Source: Halosimplex halophilum (lineage in GTDB: Archaea; Halobacteriota; Halobacteria; Halobacteriales; Haloarculaceae). From it: a stretch of DNA of 64,000 nt. Where the stretch lies: the NCBI RefSeq assembly GCF_004698125.1, contig NZ_ML214298.1, forward strand, positions 1 to 64,000, read 5' to 3'. Below, in pieces: positions 1-9,064 of the stretch. The notes beneath the pieces are model-generated. The model saw only the letters and a list, made by a program, of their open reading frames with translations. It made no database searches and was not told the DNA's origin. Position numbers and translations under genes: made by a program. How positions within the stretch are numbered: position 1 is the first letter of the stretch; every line of letters begins with the position of its first letter.

Positions 1-127
1 GGTGGGGATTCCCATTCGGAGATCCTGCGTTCTTCGCTTCCATGCAGCTCCCGCAGGCTTATCGCAGCTTGGCACGTCCTTCGTCGGCACTCGAGCCGAG
101 CCATTCACCAGGTGGCATAGTAGCCAC
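1..127 (-). rRNA. 23S rRNA, 5' end only (partial)
   Basis: Read on the minus strand this is the start of an archaeal large-subunit rRNA: GGCTACTATGCC, then a GGTGAATGGCTCGGCTC block, then GAAGGACGTGCCAAGCTGCG and ATAAGCC, which match the conserved domain I start of haloarchaeal 23S. The 5' boundary is placed at about 127 by comparison with remembered haloarchaeal 23S starts and may be off by a few bases. The gene continues beyond the left edge of the window. It is the third unit of a 16S-tRNA-Ala-23S operon. Confidence 0.93.
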
Positions 128-389
128 GTTAGTGGAGGAGGTCCGATGAGGGACCTCCGGATGTGTGGAGATCCGGATGGATCTCCTACGTCGTTGGACT
201 CGATGAACGAGTCCAGTGGACGCCTGGATCGCACGTACACACGGTCTCATCTGCACCCCTGCGGGTGACGCAGTGCGTGCATCGACCCTTCCCATCCGCG
301 TTCGCACGGGATGGTGCATCGGTCTGCGTACTACGATTCGAGTGGCGTGTCCCACTTAAGGGACACGGTTCGAATCGCCGTACGTGACA
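128..389 (-). other. rRNA spacer between tRNA-Ala and 23S
   Basis: No gene. The spacer holds several short perfect hairpins on the transcript, for example GGAGGTCC/GGGACCTCC arms near 137-160, GAGATCC/GGATCTC near 168-187 and GGACTCG/CGAGTCC near 195-213. These probably form the 23S leader and part of the long pre-23S processing stem, whose other arm lies outside the window. A spacer promoter is annotated separately. Confidence 0.6.
334..377 (-). promoter_or_regulatory. Internal rRNA spacer promoter for 23S
   Basis: Minus-strand CCCTTAAGTGGGACACGCCA resembles the two TTAAGT promoters upstream of 16S, including the TTCGA element before it and the ACTCGAAT-like start region after it. Haloarchaeal operons are known to carry a promoter in the 16S-23S spacer. 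The TTAAGT core (354-359) sits exactly in the loop of a perfect inverted repeat: arms 347-353 with 360-366, then outer arms 334-341 with 370-377. Confidence 0.7.
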
Positions 390-461
390 TGGACCCACTG
401 GGATTTGAACCCAGGGCCTCCGCCTTGCAAAGGCGGCGCTCTGCCGCTGAGCTATGGGCCC
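390..461 (-). tRNA. tRNA-Ala (anticodon TGC)
   Basis: The minus strand folds as a standard 72-nt tRNA: acceptor GGGCCCA pairing with TGGGTCC, D arm GCTC/GAGC, anticodon arm CCGCC-TTTGCAA-GGCGG with anticodon TGC, and a T arm with GTTCAAATC. The discriminator base is A and CCA is not encoded. tRNA-Ala(TGC) in the 16S-23S spacer is the usual haloarchaeal arrangement. No intron is seen. Confidence 0.97.
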
Positions 462-464
462 GTC

Positions 465-480
465 GTTAGCCCTGGTAGTT
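465..480 (-). other. 16S processing stem, 3' arm
   Basis: These 16 bases are perfectly complementary to 2140-2155 on the other side of 16S. Together they would form the long stem that loops out pre-16S for bulge-helix-bulge cleavage by the archaeal splicing endonuclease. Pairing appears to continue with imperfections toward 16S. Confidence 0.75.
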
Positions 481-554
481 CATAGGTGCCCGGCTGCGGG
501 CGGTCGCGGGACGCCAGATAGGTGGGCTGGGGCGACGCCCCAGTCCCGGTCAGT

Positions 555-2026
<1,472 letters not shown>

Positions 2027-2139
2027 GTCCCCTGCGAACGCAGGGGGGTTAGGCGGGAACACACTCGATGTGAGTGTGATCTCTATCGCTATCGTGGTCT
2101 AGCGTCCGGCGACACGCGGTCACAGACCGGGTGTCACCG

Positions 2140-2155
2140 AACTACCAGGGCTAAC
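2140..2155 (-). other. 16S processing stem, 5' arm
   Basis: Perfect 16-base complement of 465-480 (see that entry). It lies about 115 bases upstream of the mature 16S 5' end, in the transcribed leader. Confidence 0.75.
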
Positions 2156-2230
2156 ATCAGATCCCATCTGTACGGCGGACCGCAGGGGTGGAATCCTCAT
2201 TTCTTTCGGACCTCAACGTAGGCCGAGGGA

Positions 2231-2240
2231 GCATATAACC
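2231..2240 (-). promoter_or_regulatory. rRNA operon promoter proximal to 16S
   Basis: Minus-strand GGTTATATGC preceded by a TCGAAGG stretch is a good archaeal TATA box. Transcription from it would start roughly 180 bases before 16S, upstream of the processing-stem arm. It is the nearest member of an upstream array of promoters. Confidence 0.55.
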
Positions 2241-2324
2241 CCTTCGACATCGCCTCGGTCCGGGCGGTCGGGTTTCGTCGGCCCCGACCGGGCCGCGCTT
2301 GCAATCCATCCGAGCGCCCTGTTA

Positions 2325-2334
2325 CACTTAAGGG
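2325..2334 (-). promoter_or_regulatory. rRNA operon promoter, TTAAGT type
   Basis: Minus-strand CGATCCGACGCCCTTAAGTG followed by an AACAGGGCGCTCGGATGG region has the layout of haloarchaeal rRNA promoters: a CGA-containing upstream element, a TTAAGT TATA box, and an ACTCGGAT-like start. Almost the same block recurs 160 bases upstream. Confidence 0.7.
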
Positions 2335-2484
2335 CGTCGGATCGAGTCCCGTCGAAACCGCACGACGGGAGTGGGACGAGTGCCCAAAGGTCCGGTCGAC
2401 CGTCCGACCGAACCGGGCGCGTCCCGCGGCCCGGCGGGGGCGTGTGCCCCGCGCCGCTTCGTATCTCAATCGATGGGGGTGATT

Positions 2485-2494
2485 CACTTAAGGC
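2485..2494 (-). promoter_or_regulatory. rRNA operon promoter, distal TTAAGT copy
   Basis: Minus-strand CGATCCGACGGCCTTAAGTG is a near-exact repeat of the promoter at 2325-2334. Tandem promoters are normal for haloarchaeal rRNA operons. The whole stretch 2027-2790 contains no credible gene: it is rRNA leader plus this promoter array, and a weaker further TATA-like site (minus-strand ACTACATAG) lies near 2697-2705. Confidence 0.65.
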
Positions 2495-2790
2495 CGTCGG
2501 ATCGGTCCCCGCCACGTCATGCGATTTCATGGGACGAAACCACACGAGCGAGCCGCGACCGGTGGCCGGGCGGCGTCGAGTCCCGCGGCTCGCGAGTCGG
2601 GTGTCGCGTGGCAGGAGGGCGGCCAGTCATCCCGCGCGTCGCGCGCTCGGTGTGGCCGAGTGGGAGCCACGCGTCCGGCCCTCGGAGTGGCTCCCCTATG
2701 TAGTTCACGCACGCGAGCGACGCGGGCGGCCGCCCGGCTGCCCGGACGGGGACCGGCGCCGGAGAGCGTCGAGGAGAACAGCCCGCCGCC

Positions 2791-3138
2791 TCAAATGTCG
2801 TCGAGGTGCTCGACGCCCTGTTTCGAGACGTTTGCCTTCGTGATCTCGTCGACCTGGTTCATCCACACGTCGGAGGGGTCGTCGGCGTCCCACTCGTTCA
2901 TGTCGACGTCCGGCGGCGACTCCTTCCAGGACCACCCCTCGTAGATGTGGACCTTGTGGGTGCCCTTCTCCCGCAGGCGGATCGACTCCCGGTCGGCCGC
3001 CTCCTCGCTGCTGGCCGGGTCGAGCCGCCGCGCCGCCTTCAGTGCCGCCTGCCGGGGTGTGCTCCCCGAGAAGACGCTGTCTTCCTCGCCGTTCTCCGTC
3101 CTGAGCGCGAAGTTGCGCTTGTCGCTGTCGGGTGCCAT
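2791..3138 (-). CDS. Non-histone chromosomal protein MC1
   Basis: This encodes a 115-residue, small basic/acidic DNA-bending protein of the MC1 family, which coats and kinks archaeal DNA. The family signature is clear: an N-terminal KRNFALRTENGEEDSVFSG strand pair, the TPRQAALKAARRL helix, and the C-terminal THKVHIYEGWSW strand. The reading frame is open for 13 more codons upstream, but the ATG at 3138 (MAPDSDKRNF) is preferred because a TATA box at about 3178-3187 puts the transcript start close to it. The gene sits just upstream of the rRNA promoters and is read toward them. MC1 is an abundant chromatin protein in haloarchaea; nothing here looks truncated. Confidence 0.93.
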   Translation of the reverse strand: MAPDSDKRNFALRTENGEEDSVFSGSTPRQAALKAARRLDPASSEEAADRESIRLREKGTHKVHIYEGWSWKESPPDVDMNEWDADDPSDVWMNQVDEITKANVSKQGVEHLDDI

Positions 3139-3175
3139 GGATTCGACCGCTCCATGCCAACCCAGCACATGATTC

Positions 3176-3187
3176 ATTATAAATATA
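3176..3187 (-). promoter_or_regulatory. TATA box for the MC1 gene
   Basis: Minus-strand TATATTTATAAT, about 40 bases ahead of the chosen ATG. It is one of the most AT-rich spots between the rRNA and pyrD regions, consistent with strong expression. Confidence 0.6.
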
Positions 3188-3406
3188 CCCCCGGATCGGG
3201 GCGCGTGCTGGCGATTCGTTTATAAGACGGAGCGTTCGGCCGCGCGAGGGCGGTCGATATCGTCCAGATTTCCGCCCCGAGCGCGAGGAATAAAACTCGC
3301 GCGCACGGTCGGTCGCACCGTCGCGGCGAGATCGGCGGGCTACCACGCGAGCGCGCACGGTAGACTTAAGTGCATCCTGCGGCGAAGGGCCGAATAGGAT
3401 AGCGCG

Positions 3407-3604
3407 ATGGTGCGAAAGAAGAAGCTCAGCCCGAGTGGCGCCAAAGACGAGGACGGCGAGTACCACAACGTCCACATCAACATCCACGAGGACGAGCTGG
3501 CCGTCGCCGGCATGGAGATCGGCGACGAGGTGTTCGTCCGGGTCCGCGACAACAAGATCATCATTCAGAAGGCCGACCCGGACGACGTGGAACACGAGTT
3601 CTAG
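3407..3604 (+). CDS. AbrB/SpoVT-like small protein
   Basis: A 65-residue protein. A lysine-rich start (MVRKKKLSPSG) is followed by a swapped-hairpin AbrB-like segment: VHINIHEDELAVAGMEIGDE, then VFVRVRDNKIIIQKAD, the usual alternation of a strand, a GMEIGDEV turn and a return strand. AbrB/MazE-type proteins bind DNA as dimers, often as antitoxins or transition regulators. No toxin gene is beside it, so a stand-alone regulator is more likely. A TTAAGT box at 3364-3369 lies about 40 bases upstream. Stop is 42 bases before pyrD on the same strand, so co-transcription is possible. The exact role is not known. Confidence 0.75.
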   Translation: MVRKKKLSPSGAKDEDGEYHNVHINIHEDELAVAGMEIGDEVFVRVRDNKIIIQKADPDDVEHEF

Positions 3605-3645
3605 CGCCCGGGCCGGTCCCGCCCCCTCGGGGGCGCACCTCACCC

Positions 3646-4701
3646 ATGAACGCCTACGACATCGCCAAACCACTGTTGTTCTCGCTCCCCGCCGAAACCG
3701 CCCACGCCCTCGGCCACGGGGTCGTCAGCGCCGCCGGTACGGCGCCGCTCGACCGCGCCATCGCCCGCCACTACGCCGTCGACGACCCGCGACTGCGCGT
3801 CGACGCGCTGGAGTCGTCGTTCCCCAACCCCGTCGGCGTGGCCGCGGGCTTCGACAAGAACGCCGAGGCCGTCCGCGGGCTGGCCGCGCTGGGCTTCGGC
3901 TTCGTCGAGGTCGGCGGCGTCACCGCCGTCCCGCAGTCGGGCAACCCGCGCCCGCGGATGTTCCGCCTGCGCGCCGACGACGCCGTCATCAACCGCATGG
4001 GCCTCAACAACGACGGCGCCGCGACCGTCGGCGAACGGCTCCGCGCCCTCGACGCGCCCGTCCCCGTCGGCGTCAACATCGCCAAGTCCGAGCACGTCGA
4101 CACCGCGGGGGCGCCCGCGGACTACCTGGCCACCTACGAGGAGGTGGCGGCCGGCGGCGACTTCTTCGTCGTCAACGTCTCCTGCCCGAACTCCCAGGGC
4201 TTCGAGGAGTTACAGAATCGCGAGGCGATGACGGCGATCCTCACCGAACTGCAGGACGCCGGCGCCGCGCCGCTCCTCATCAAACTCTCGCCGGACCTGC
4301 CCGAGCCCGCGGTCGCGGACACGCTCGACCTGGTCACCGAACTCGGGCTGGACGGCGTGGTCGCCACCAACACCTCCACCGAGCGGCCGGACACGCTGGA
4401 GAGTCCCAACCGCGTCGAGACGGGCGGGCTCTCGGGCGCACCCATCGAGGCCCGGGCCACGGAGATGACCCGCTTCGTCGCCGAGCGCGTCGACGTGCCG
4501 GTCGTCGGCGTCGGCGGCGTCGCCACCGCCGAGGACGCCTACCGGAAGATCCGCGCCGGCGCCTCCCTGGTACAGCTGTACACCGCCTTCCTCTACCGCG
4601 GCCCCGCCATCGCCCGGGAGATCAACCGCGGCCTGCTCGACCTGCTCGAACGGGACGGCTTCGACTCGGTGACCGAGGCCGTCGGCGCCGACCTGGACTG
4701 A
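3646..4701 (+). CDS. pyrD: Dihydroorotate dehydrogenase (quinone), class 2
   Basis: This enzyme oxidises dihydroorotate to orotate in pyrimidine synthesis, passing electrons to the membrane quinone pool. The 351-residue length and the N-terminal helical extension fit the membrane-associated class 2 type. Seen motifs: GFDKNAEAVRGLAALGFGFV and EVGGVTAVPQSGNPRPR near residues 68-105, MGLNNDG, NVSCPNSQGF with the catalytic serine, LIKLSPDL with the FMN lysine, ATNTSTERP, GGLSGAPI, and the C-terminal phosphate site VVGVGGVATAED followed by GASLVQLYTAF. pyrE, the next enzyme in the pathway, is at 42.4 kb. The start ATG follows the AbrB-like gene closely. Confidence 0.97.
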   Translation: MNAYDIAKPLLFSLPAETAHALGHGVVSAAGTAPLDRAIARHYAVDDPRLRVDALESSFPNPVGVAAGFDKNAEAVRGLAALGFGFVEVGGVTAVPQSGNPRPRMFRLRADDAVINRMGLNNDGAATVGERLRALDAPVPVGVNIAKSEHVDTAGAPADYLATYEEVAAGGDFFVVNVSCPNSQGFEELQNREAMTAILTELQDAGAAPLLIKLSPDLPEPAVADTLDLVTELGLDGVVATNTSTERPDTLESPNRVETGGLSGAPIEARATEMTRFVAERVDVPVVGVGGVATAEDAYRKIRAGASLVQLYTAFLYRGPAIAREINRGLLDLLERDGFDSVTEAVGADLD

Positions 4702-4761
4702 CGGAACGAGCGCCGACGCGGCGACCGAACGGTCCCCCGCGCGGACCGGGCGGAGTCCCGT

Positions 4762-5556
4762 TCACTCGATGTCTTTCCGCCGGAAGATCGCGACTGCGAG
4801 CGCGACCAGCGCCAGCGTCGCGACGGCGAGGACGGCGGCGTCGCCGAGGGCGTACTCGCTCTCCCGCAGGACGGCGTTGGGGTCGACGTACCGGGTCGGG
4901 GAGACGGCGCCGACGGCCTCGAAGTCGGTGTCGGTGACCAGCGACTCCGCGAAGAACAGACCGACCAGCGCGCCGGCGGCGACCCGCTGGGCGACCCCCG
5001 CGCGGTCGAAGACCACGGAGGCGACGAGCCCGAGCGCGGCGCAGGTCGTCAGATACGGGACCGAGAGGAGGTGGACGGCGGCCACGTCGACGGCGGGGAC
5101 GGGGTAGTCGACGGCGGCGGTCGCGGCGACCACGACGACGGGAACGACCGTCGAGAGCGCGACCAGCGGGACGGCCAGCGAGGCGAACGATTCGAGGACG
5201 ACCCGCGCGCGCGAGACCGGCAGCGAGAGGAGCATGTCCATGCGCTCGCGCTCCACGTCGGCGGCGATCAGCGACGCACCGGCGTAGGCGAAGTAGATGC
5301 CGACGACCAGCAGCCAGCCGAACGTGTACAGCTCCGAGGCGAGATACCCCTCCATGGTCGCCAGCGACTCGACGCCGAACGCCTTCGAGAGCGCCTCGGG
5401 GTAGGCTTCGAGCAACTGGTCGATGTCGGCCCCGAGGCTCTCGGCGAAGGTCGGGTAGACGAAGACGTACAGGAGTGCGAACCCGGCGAGCGCGGCGGTC
5501 GCGGCGGCGGCCCCGCGGACGCGGTGGCGCCCCTCGTAGCGGGCGATCTCAAGCAT
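4762..5556 (-). CDS. ABC-2 type transporter permease
   Basis: A 264-residue integral membrane protein with about six hydrophobic segments (for example near residues 20-36, 80-100, 130-150, 160-185, 195-212 and 235-255). The order, with a large loop after the first helix and a conserved ADVERERMDMLLSLPVSRAR stretch after the second, is typical of ABC-2/NosY-like permeases. Its start overlaps the stop of the ATPase gene by 8 bases, so the pair is translated together and makes one exporter. The substrate cannot be told; haloarchaea have many of these pairs. Confidence 0.88.
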   Translation of the reverse strand: MLEIARYEGRHRVRGAAAATAALAGFALLYVFVYPTFAESLGADIDQLLEAYPEALSKAFGVESLATMEGYLASELYTFGWLLVVGIYFAYAGASLIAADVERERMDMLLSLPVSRARVVLESFASLAVPLVALSTVVPVVVVAATAAVDYPVPAVDVAAVHLLSVPYLTTCAALGLVASVVFDRAGVAQRVAAGALVGLFFAESLVTDTDFEAVGAVSPTRYVDPNAVLRESEYALGDAAVLAVATLALVALAVAIFRRKDIE

Positions 5557-6487
5557 CCTGTCCCCCGTAGAACCGCATGAACACCTCTTCGAGCGGCGCC
5601 TCCTCGACGTCGAGGTCGAGGACCCGCCGCTCGCCCAGCGCCGCGATCAGCTCGTTCACGTCGCCGGTGAAGGTGAACGTGCACTCGGTGACGGCGCCGG
5701 CCCTCTCTCCGTCGCCGTCGCGTTCGTCGGTTCCACCGTCGGTCGTGCTGCACGAGGCGTCGTGGACCCCCTCGATATCGAAGGCGGCCGGGCCCACGTC
5801 GCCCGCGACGCGCACGCGGACGAACTTCCCCGTGCGGTGGAGCAGGTCCTCGATCCGTTCGGTCGTCACGAGCCGACCCTCCCGGAGGATGGCCACCCGG
5901 TCGCAGACCCGACGGACCTCGCTGAGCACGTGCGAGGAGAGGAAGACGGTGAGCCCGCGCTCCTGTTCGGCCTCGACGAAGTCGTTGAACGCCCGCTGCA
6001 TGAGCGGGTCGAGGCCGGCGGTCGGCTCGTCCAGCACGACCAGGTCGGGGTCGTGCATGAACGCCTGGACGAGCCCGAGCTTCTGGACGTTGCCCGTCGA
6101 GTACTCCCGCACCGTACGGTCGACCGGCGGGTCGAACCGCTCCAGCAGCTCCTCGCGGCGCTCGTCGCCCTTGATCGACGCGTGCAGGTCGAGGATCTCC
6201 CGGCCGGTGACGCCCTCGTCGAAGGCGGGGTTCGCGGGGAGGTAGCCGACCCGCCGCTTCGCCGCTATCAGGTCGGCCTCGTCGGTCACGTCGTGGCCCA
6301 GGACCGTCGCCCCGCCCGCGGTGGGGGACTGGAACCCCATCAGCGTCCGGATGGTCGTCGTCTTCCCGGCGCCGTTGGGGCCGAGGTAGCCGAACACCTC
6401 GCCGTCCTCGACCGCGAACGTCACGTCGTCGTTGGCGAGGACCTCGCCGTAGTCCTTGGTGAGTCCCTCGACTTCGAGTGCGGCCAT
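5549..6487 (-). CDS. ABC transporter ATP-binding protein
   Basis: Nucleotide-binding subunit that powers the permease encoded right after it. Visible motifs: Walker A GPNGAGKTTT near residue 37, Q-loop MGFQSP, signature EYSTGNVQKLGL, Walker B DLVVLDEPTAGLDP, and the switch histidine in FLSSHVLSEV. A C-terminal extension of about 100 residues, as in NosF/CcmA-type export ATPases, has an acidic insert. The ATG at 6487 (MAALEVEGLTKDYG) is preferred over the ATG eight codons earlier because the domain begins right there. The 8-base overlap with the permease gene indicates an operon. Confidence 0.93.
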   Translation of the reverse strand: MAALEVEGLTKDYGEVLANDDVTFAVEDGEVFGYLGPNGAGKTTTIRTLMGFQSPTAGGATVLGHDVTDEADLIAAKRRVGYLPANPAFDEGVTGREILDLHASIKGDERREELLERFDPPVDRTVREYSTGNVQKLGLVQAFMHDPDLVVLDEPTAGLDPLMQRAFNDFVEAEQERGLTVFLSSHVLSEVRRVCDRVAILREGRLVTTERIEDLLHRTGKFVRVRVAGDVGPAAFDIEGVHDASCSTTDGGTDERDGDGERAGAVTECTFTFTGDVNELIAALGERRVLDLDVEEAPLEEVFMRFYGGQDA

Positions 6488-6616
6488 GCCCCCGACTCGA
6501 CGGGCAGGCACAAATAGCCTCGCCGCGGCTCGACGGCCGGAGTCCGGGGCCCCGCGGGCCGAGCGGGACGCCCCGTCGGCGAGCGGCCGCCGTCGGTCAG
6601 CACCTGTCGCCGGAAG

Positions 6617-6871
6617 TCAGCACCCGCCGACGGAGCCGCGCCGGCGCAGGTACGCCAGCAGCGTCAGCTGGACGTACAGCAACACGAGAGCGACCGGGGC
6701 CGCCGCCAGCGCCGAGTGGAAGTCCGACAGCGGGAGCCACTCGACGACGGTCGTGCCGACGGCGATCGTGATCCCGCCGACGTACAGCAGCGGCGAGGCC
6801 GTCATCGACTTCGCCTCTGCGAACAGGTCCGCGAGCCCGTCCGGGTCGGAGTCGACACCGTTCGTTGCCAT
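6617..6871 (-). CDS. Small two-helix membrane protein
   Basis: An 84-residue protein of unknown function. A short soluble start (MATNGVDSDPDGLADLFAEA) leads into two hydrophobic segments, roughly residues 26-44 and 54-72, and an arginine-rich tail YLRRRGSVGG that should stay cytoplasmic. It lies alone between the ABC operon and the winged-helix regulator, all on the minus strand. Coding potential is supported by the third-position GC pattern and the membrane topology rather than by any recognised family. Confidence 0.6.
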   Translation of the reverse strand: MATNGVDSDPDGLADLFAEAKSMTASPLLYVGGITIAVGTTVVEWLPLSDFHSALAAAPVALVLLYVQLTLLAYLRRRGSVGGC

Positions 6872-6934
6872 ACGCGGTTCTACCGCCGCCGCCCACTTGG
6901 GCGCTCGGCGAACGGGATTTCTATTCGCGCGCTG

Positions 6935-7894
6935 TCAGTCTTCGCGGACCGACACCTCGCCCGACCCGTCGACCGAGACGGCGAGGCGGTCGCCGTCGAG
7001 GGCGACCTCGACGTCGACGCGGAGCGGGTCGCGCTCGACCACCTCGACGGTTTCGTCGTCGGCGACGAAGGCGGGCTCCCAGACGTGGCGGTCGTCGAGG
7101 GGGCGGTCGTGGCGGCGGTAGAAGGCGGCCACGGCGGGGTCGACCAGCAGGCAGAAGCCGACGGGGCCGACGAGACGGCCGCCGCAGGTCTCACAGCGGA
7201 CGCGCAGCCCCGGGACCGGGCGGGCCGGCTCGGGGTCGTCGCGCTCGGTGACGACCGCGGGCTCGACGGGCGCCGAGCACTTCGGGCAGACGCCGGCGAG
7301 GCCGCGCTCGATGGCCTGGCGGGCGTGCAGCTCGGCCAGGGAGACGATCTCCGGGAGCGTCGCGTCGGCGGCCGCCGCGGGCGGGAGGCTCCAGGCGAAC
7401 AGCGAGTGGTCGTCCGGGCAGGAGACCGCACAGCGGCCGTCGCGGTAGACCGCGACCGCGTCGGCCCCGCACGCCGAACACTCGCTGTCGATCGGTTCGG
7501 GCCCCAGGGTGCCGCCGTGGGTGTAGGTGCCCGCGAGGATGGCCGCGACCGTCTCGACGCCGGTGACGGTCAGGCGATAGCCGCCGTCGGCCTTCCGGAC
7601 GAAGTTGTCCCGGAGCTCGTTGAGGTGGTAGCGAAAGCGCCCGGAGTCGCGGACCCCCACGCGCTTGCGCAGGTCCGCGAACCCCACCGACTCGACCGCG
7701 CGCTCGCGGTGGGCGGTCGCGAGTTCCCGGAGGATGTCCACCCGCAGCGGGTCCGACAGCGCCGCGAACGCCTCCGCGGGGTCGACGCGCCGCTCTGCGA
7801 CCCCGCCCTCGTCTCCGCCAGTGGGTCCACGCGACTCGCCGACGCCGGTGACCGCCTCGGACCCGTCCGCGTCGTCACCCGCCGGCGGCGTCAC
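6935..7894 (-). CDS. Winged-helix regulator with two zinc-ribbon-like modules
   Basis: A 319-residue protein. Residues about 37-115 form an ArsR-like winged helix (AFAALSDPLRVDILRELA, then FADLRKRVGVRDSGRFRYHL and LRDNFVRKADGGYRLT). It is followed by paired CxxC modules: CSACGA with a later CAVSC near 138-158, and CPKCSAP with CETCGG near 200-235. This is a known haloarchaeal regulator architecture (an N-terminal HTH plus a metal-binding sensor half), but the ligand is unknown. The start is GTG at 7894; the first 35 residues are acidic and disordered, so a later start is possible. A TATA-like GGATTTGTACC lies near 7950. Confidence 0.8.
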   Translation of the reverse strand: MTPPAGDDADGSEAVTGVGESRGPTGGDEGGVAERRVDPAEAFAALSDPLRVDILRELATAHRERAVESVGFADLRKRVGVRDSGRFRYHLNELRDNFVRKADGGYRLTVTGVETVAAILAGTYTHGGTLGPEPIDSECSACGADAVAVYRDGRCAVSCPDDHSLFAWSLPPAAAADATLPEIVSLAELHARQAIERGLAGVCPKCSAPVEPAVVTERDDPEPARPVPGLRVRCETCGGRLVGPVGFCLLVDPAVAAFYRRHDRPLDDRHVWEPAFVADDETVEVVERDPLRVDVEVALDGDRLAVSVDGSGEVSVRED

Positions 7895-7995
7895 GGCCGC
7901 GACCCTCCCGTTCCAGTCCCGCGCATGGGCGACCGTTCAGTGGCGACGGGTACAAATCCATCGGCCGCTCCGCCGGGCCGGGCTCCGGCGACCCG

Positions 7996-9006
7996 TCACG
8001 CGGCGTCGACGACGCAGCGGAAGCCGATGTTGCCCGTCGAGCTGTCGGGCTCGTTGTGCGACCGGGCGGCCAGTCGATAGCGGTTGCACCACGACTCGTG
8101 ACAGAGGTGCGACCCGCCGCGGGTCACCCGCTCGTCGCCGTCGTCGGGCCCGGTCGGGTTCGCCGGGTCGTAGGCCGCCGTCGTGTGGTGGTCGGCGTCG
8201 AACCAGTCCCGGCACCACTCCCAGACGTTGCCGCAGACGTTGAACAGCCCGAACCCGTTGGGCTCGAAGGCGTCGACCGGCGCGGTCGCGCGGTAGCCGT
8301 CTTCGGCCGTGTTGCGCTCGGGGAACTCCCCCTGCCAGACGTTACAGCGGTGCTCGCCGCCGGGCTCCAGTTCGTCGCCCCAGGGGAACCGGGTGCCCTC
8401 GCGGCCGCCGCGGGCGGCCCGCTCCCACTCGGCCTCGGTCGGCAGGCGCTTGCCCGCCCAGTCGGCGTAGGCCGCGGCGTCGCGGTGGGAGACGTGCGTG
8501 ACCGGGTGGTCGAGCAGGTCGTCGGCGACCACGCTCGAACTCGGGCCGTAGGGGTGGAACCAGTCGGCGCCGGCGACGGCGACCCACCAGTCCGCGCCGG
8601 GGACGCGCTCGCGGACGTGTTCGCGGTCGGCCGCGGCCACGAAGCCCTCGAAGACGAACGACCAGCCGAACCGCTCGGCGTCGGTGGTGTGGTCGGTCTC
8701 GCGGACGAACGCCAGGAACTCGGCGTTCGTGACGGCGTGGCGGTCGACGTAGTAGGCGTCGGTCCGCACCTCGCGGGCCGGCCCCTCGCCGTCCTCCGGG
8801 AAGCCCACGTCGGAGTCGGTGCCCATCCGGAAGGTCCCCGCGCCGACCCGGACCATCCGGTCGGCCCGCGGGTCGTCGTCCGTGGCGGGTTCGGTGCGCC
8901 ACTCCTCGTCCGGCGAGTCGGTGGTGACGGATCCGGAGTCGTCGGTCGCAGTCGGGTCGTCGGCCCCGCGTCCGGGGCTGCAGCACGCGCGGTCGTCCTC
9001 GCTCAC
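7996..9006 (-). CDS. Formylglycine-generating enzyme family protein
   Basis: Sulfatase-modifying-factor (FGE) fold, about 336 residues. The core begins MVRVGAGTFRMGTDSDVGF and continues through AVTNAEFLAFV, the VTHVSHRDAAAYADWAGKRL helix, LPTEAEWERAARGG and GLFNVCGNVWEWCRDWF, typical of this fold. The C-terminal block reads RGGSHLCHESWCNRYRLAAR and then SHNEPDSSTGNIGFRC. The two cysteines in LCHESWC correspond to the catalytic pair of true copper-dependent FGEs, which oxidise a substrate cysteine to formylglycine in sulfatases. Many paralogues (EgtB, PvdO) lack this pair. The reading frame runs on to 9180, but that part lies in repeat DNA; GTG at 9006 (MSEDDRACC) is the likely start. No sulfatase is in the window. 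Confidence 0.88.
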   Translation of the reverse strand: MSEDDRACCSPGRGADDPTATDDSGSVTTDSPDEEWRTEPATDDDPRADRMVRVGAGTFRMGTDSDVGFPEDGEGPAREVRTDAYYVDRHAVTNAEFLAFVRETDHTTDAERFGWSFVFEGFVAAADREHVRERVPGADWWVAVAGADWFHPYGPSSSVVADDLLDHPVTHVSHRDAAAYADWAGKRLPTEAEWERAARGGREGTRFPWGDELEPGGEHRCNVWQGEFPERNTAEDGYRATAPVDAFEPNGFGLFNVCGNVWEWCRDWFDADHHTTAAYDPANPTGPDDGDERVTRGGSHLCHESWCNRYRLAARSHNEPDSSTGNIGFRCVVDAA

Positions 9007-9064
9007 GCACCCGCTTCGAGCGGCGCCGAGGAAACGGTTTGGGTGCGACGAGTTGTCAGATGGG

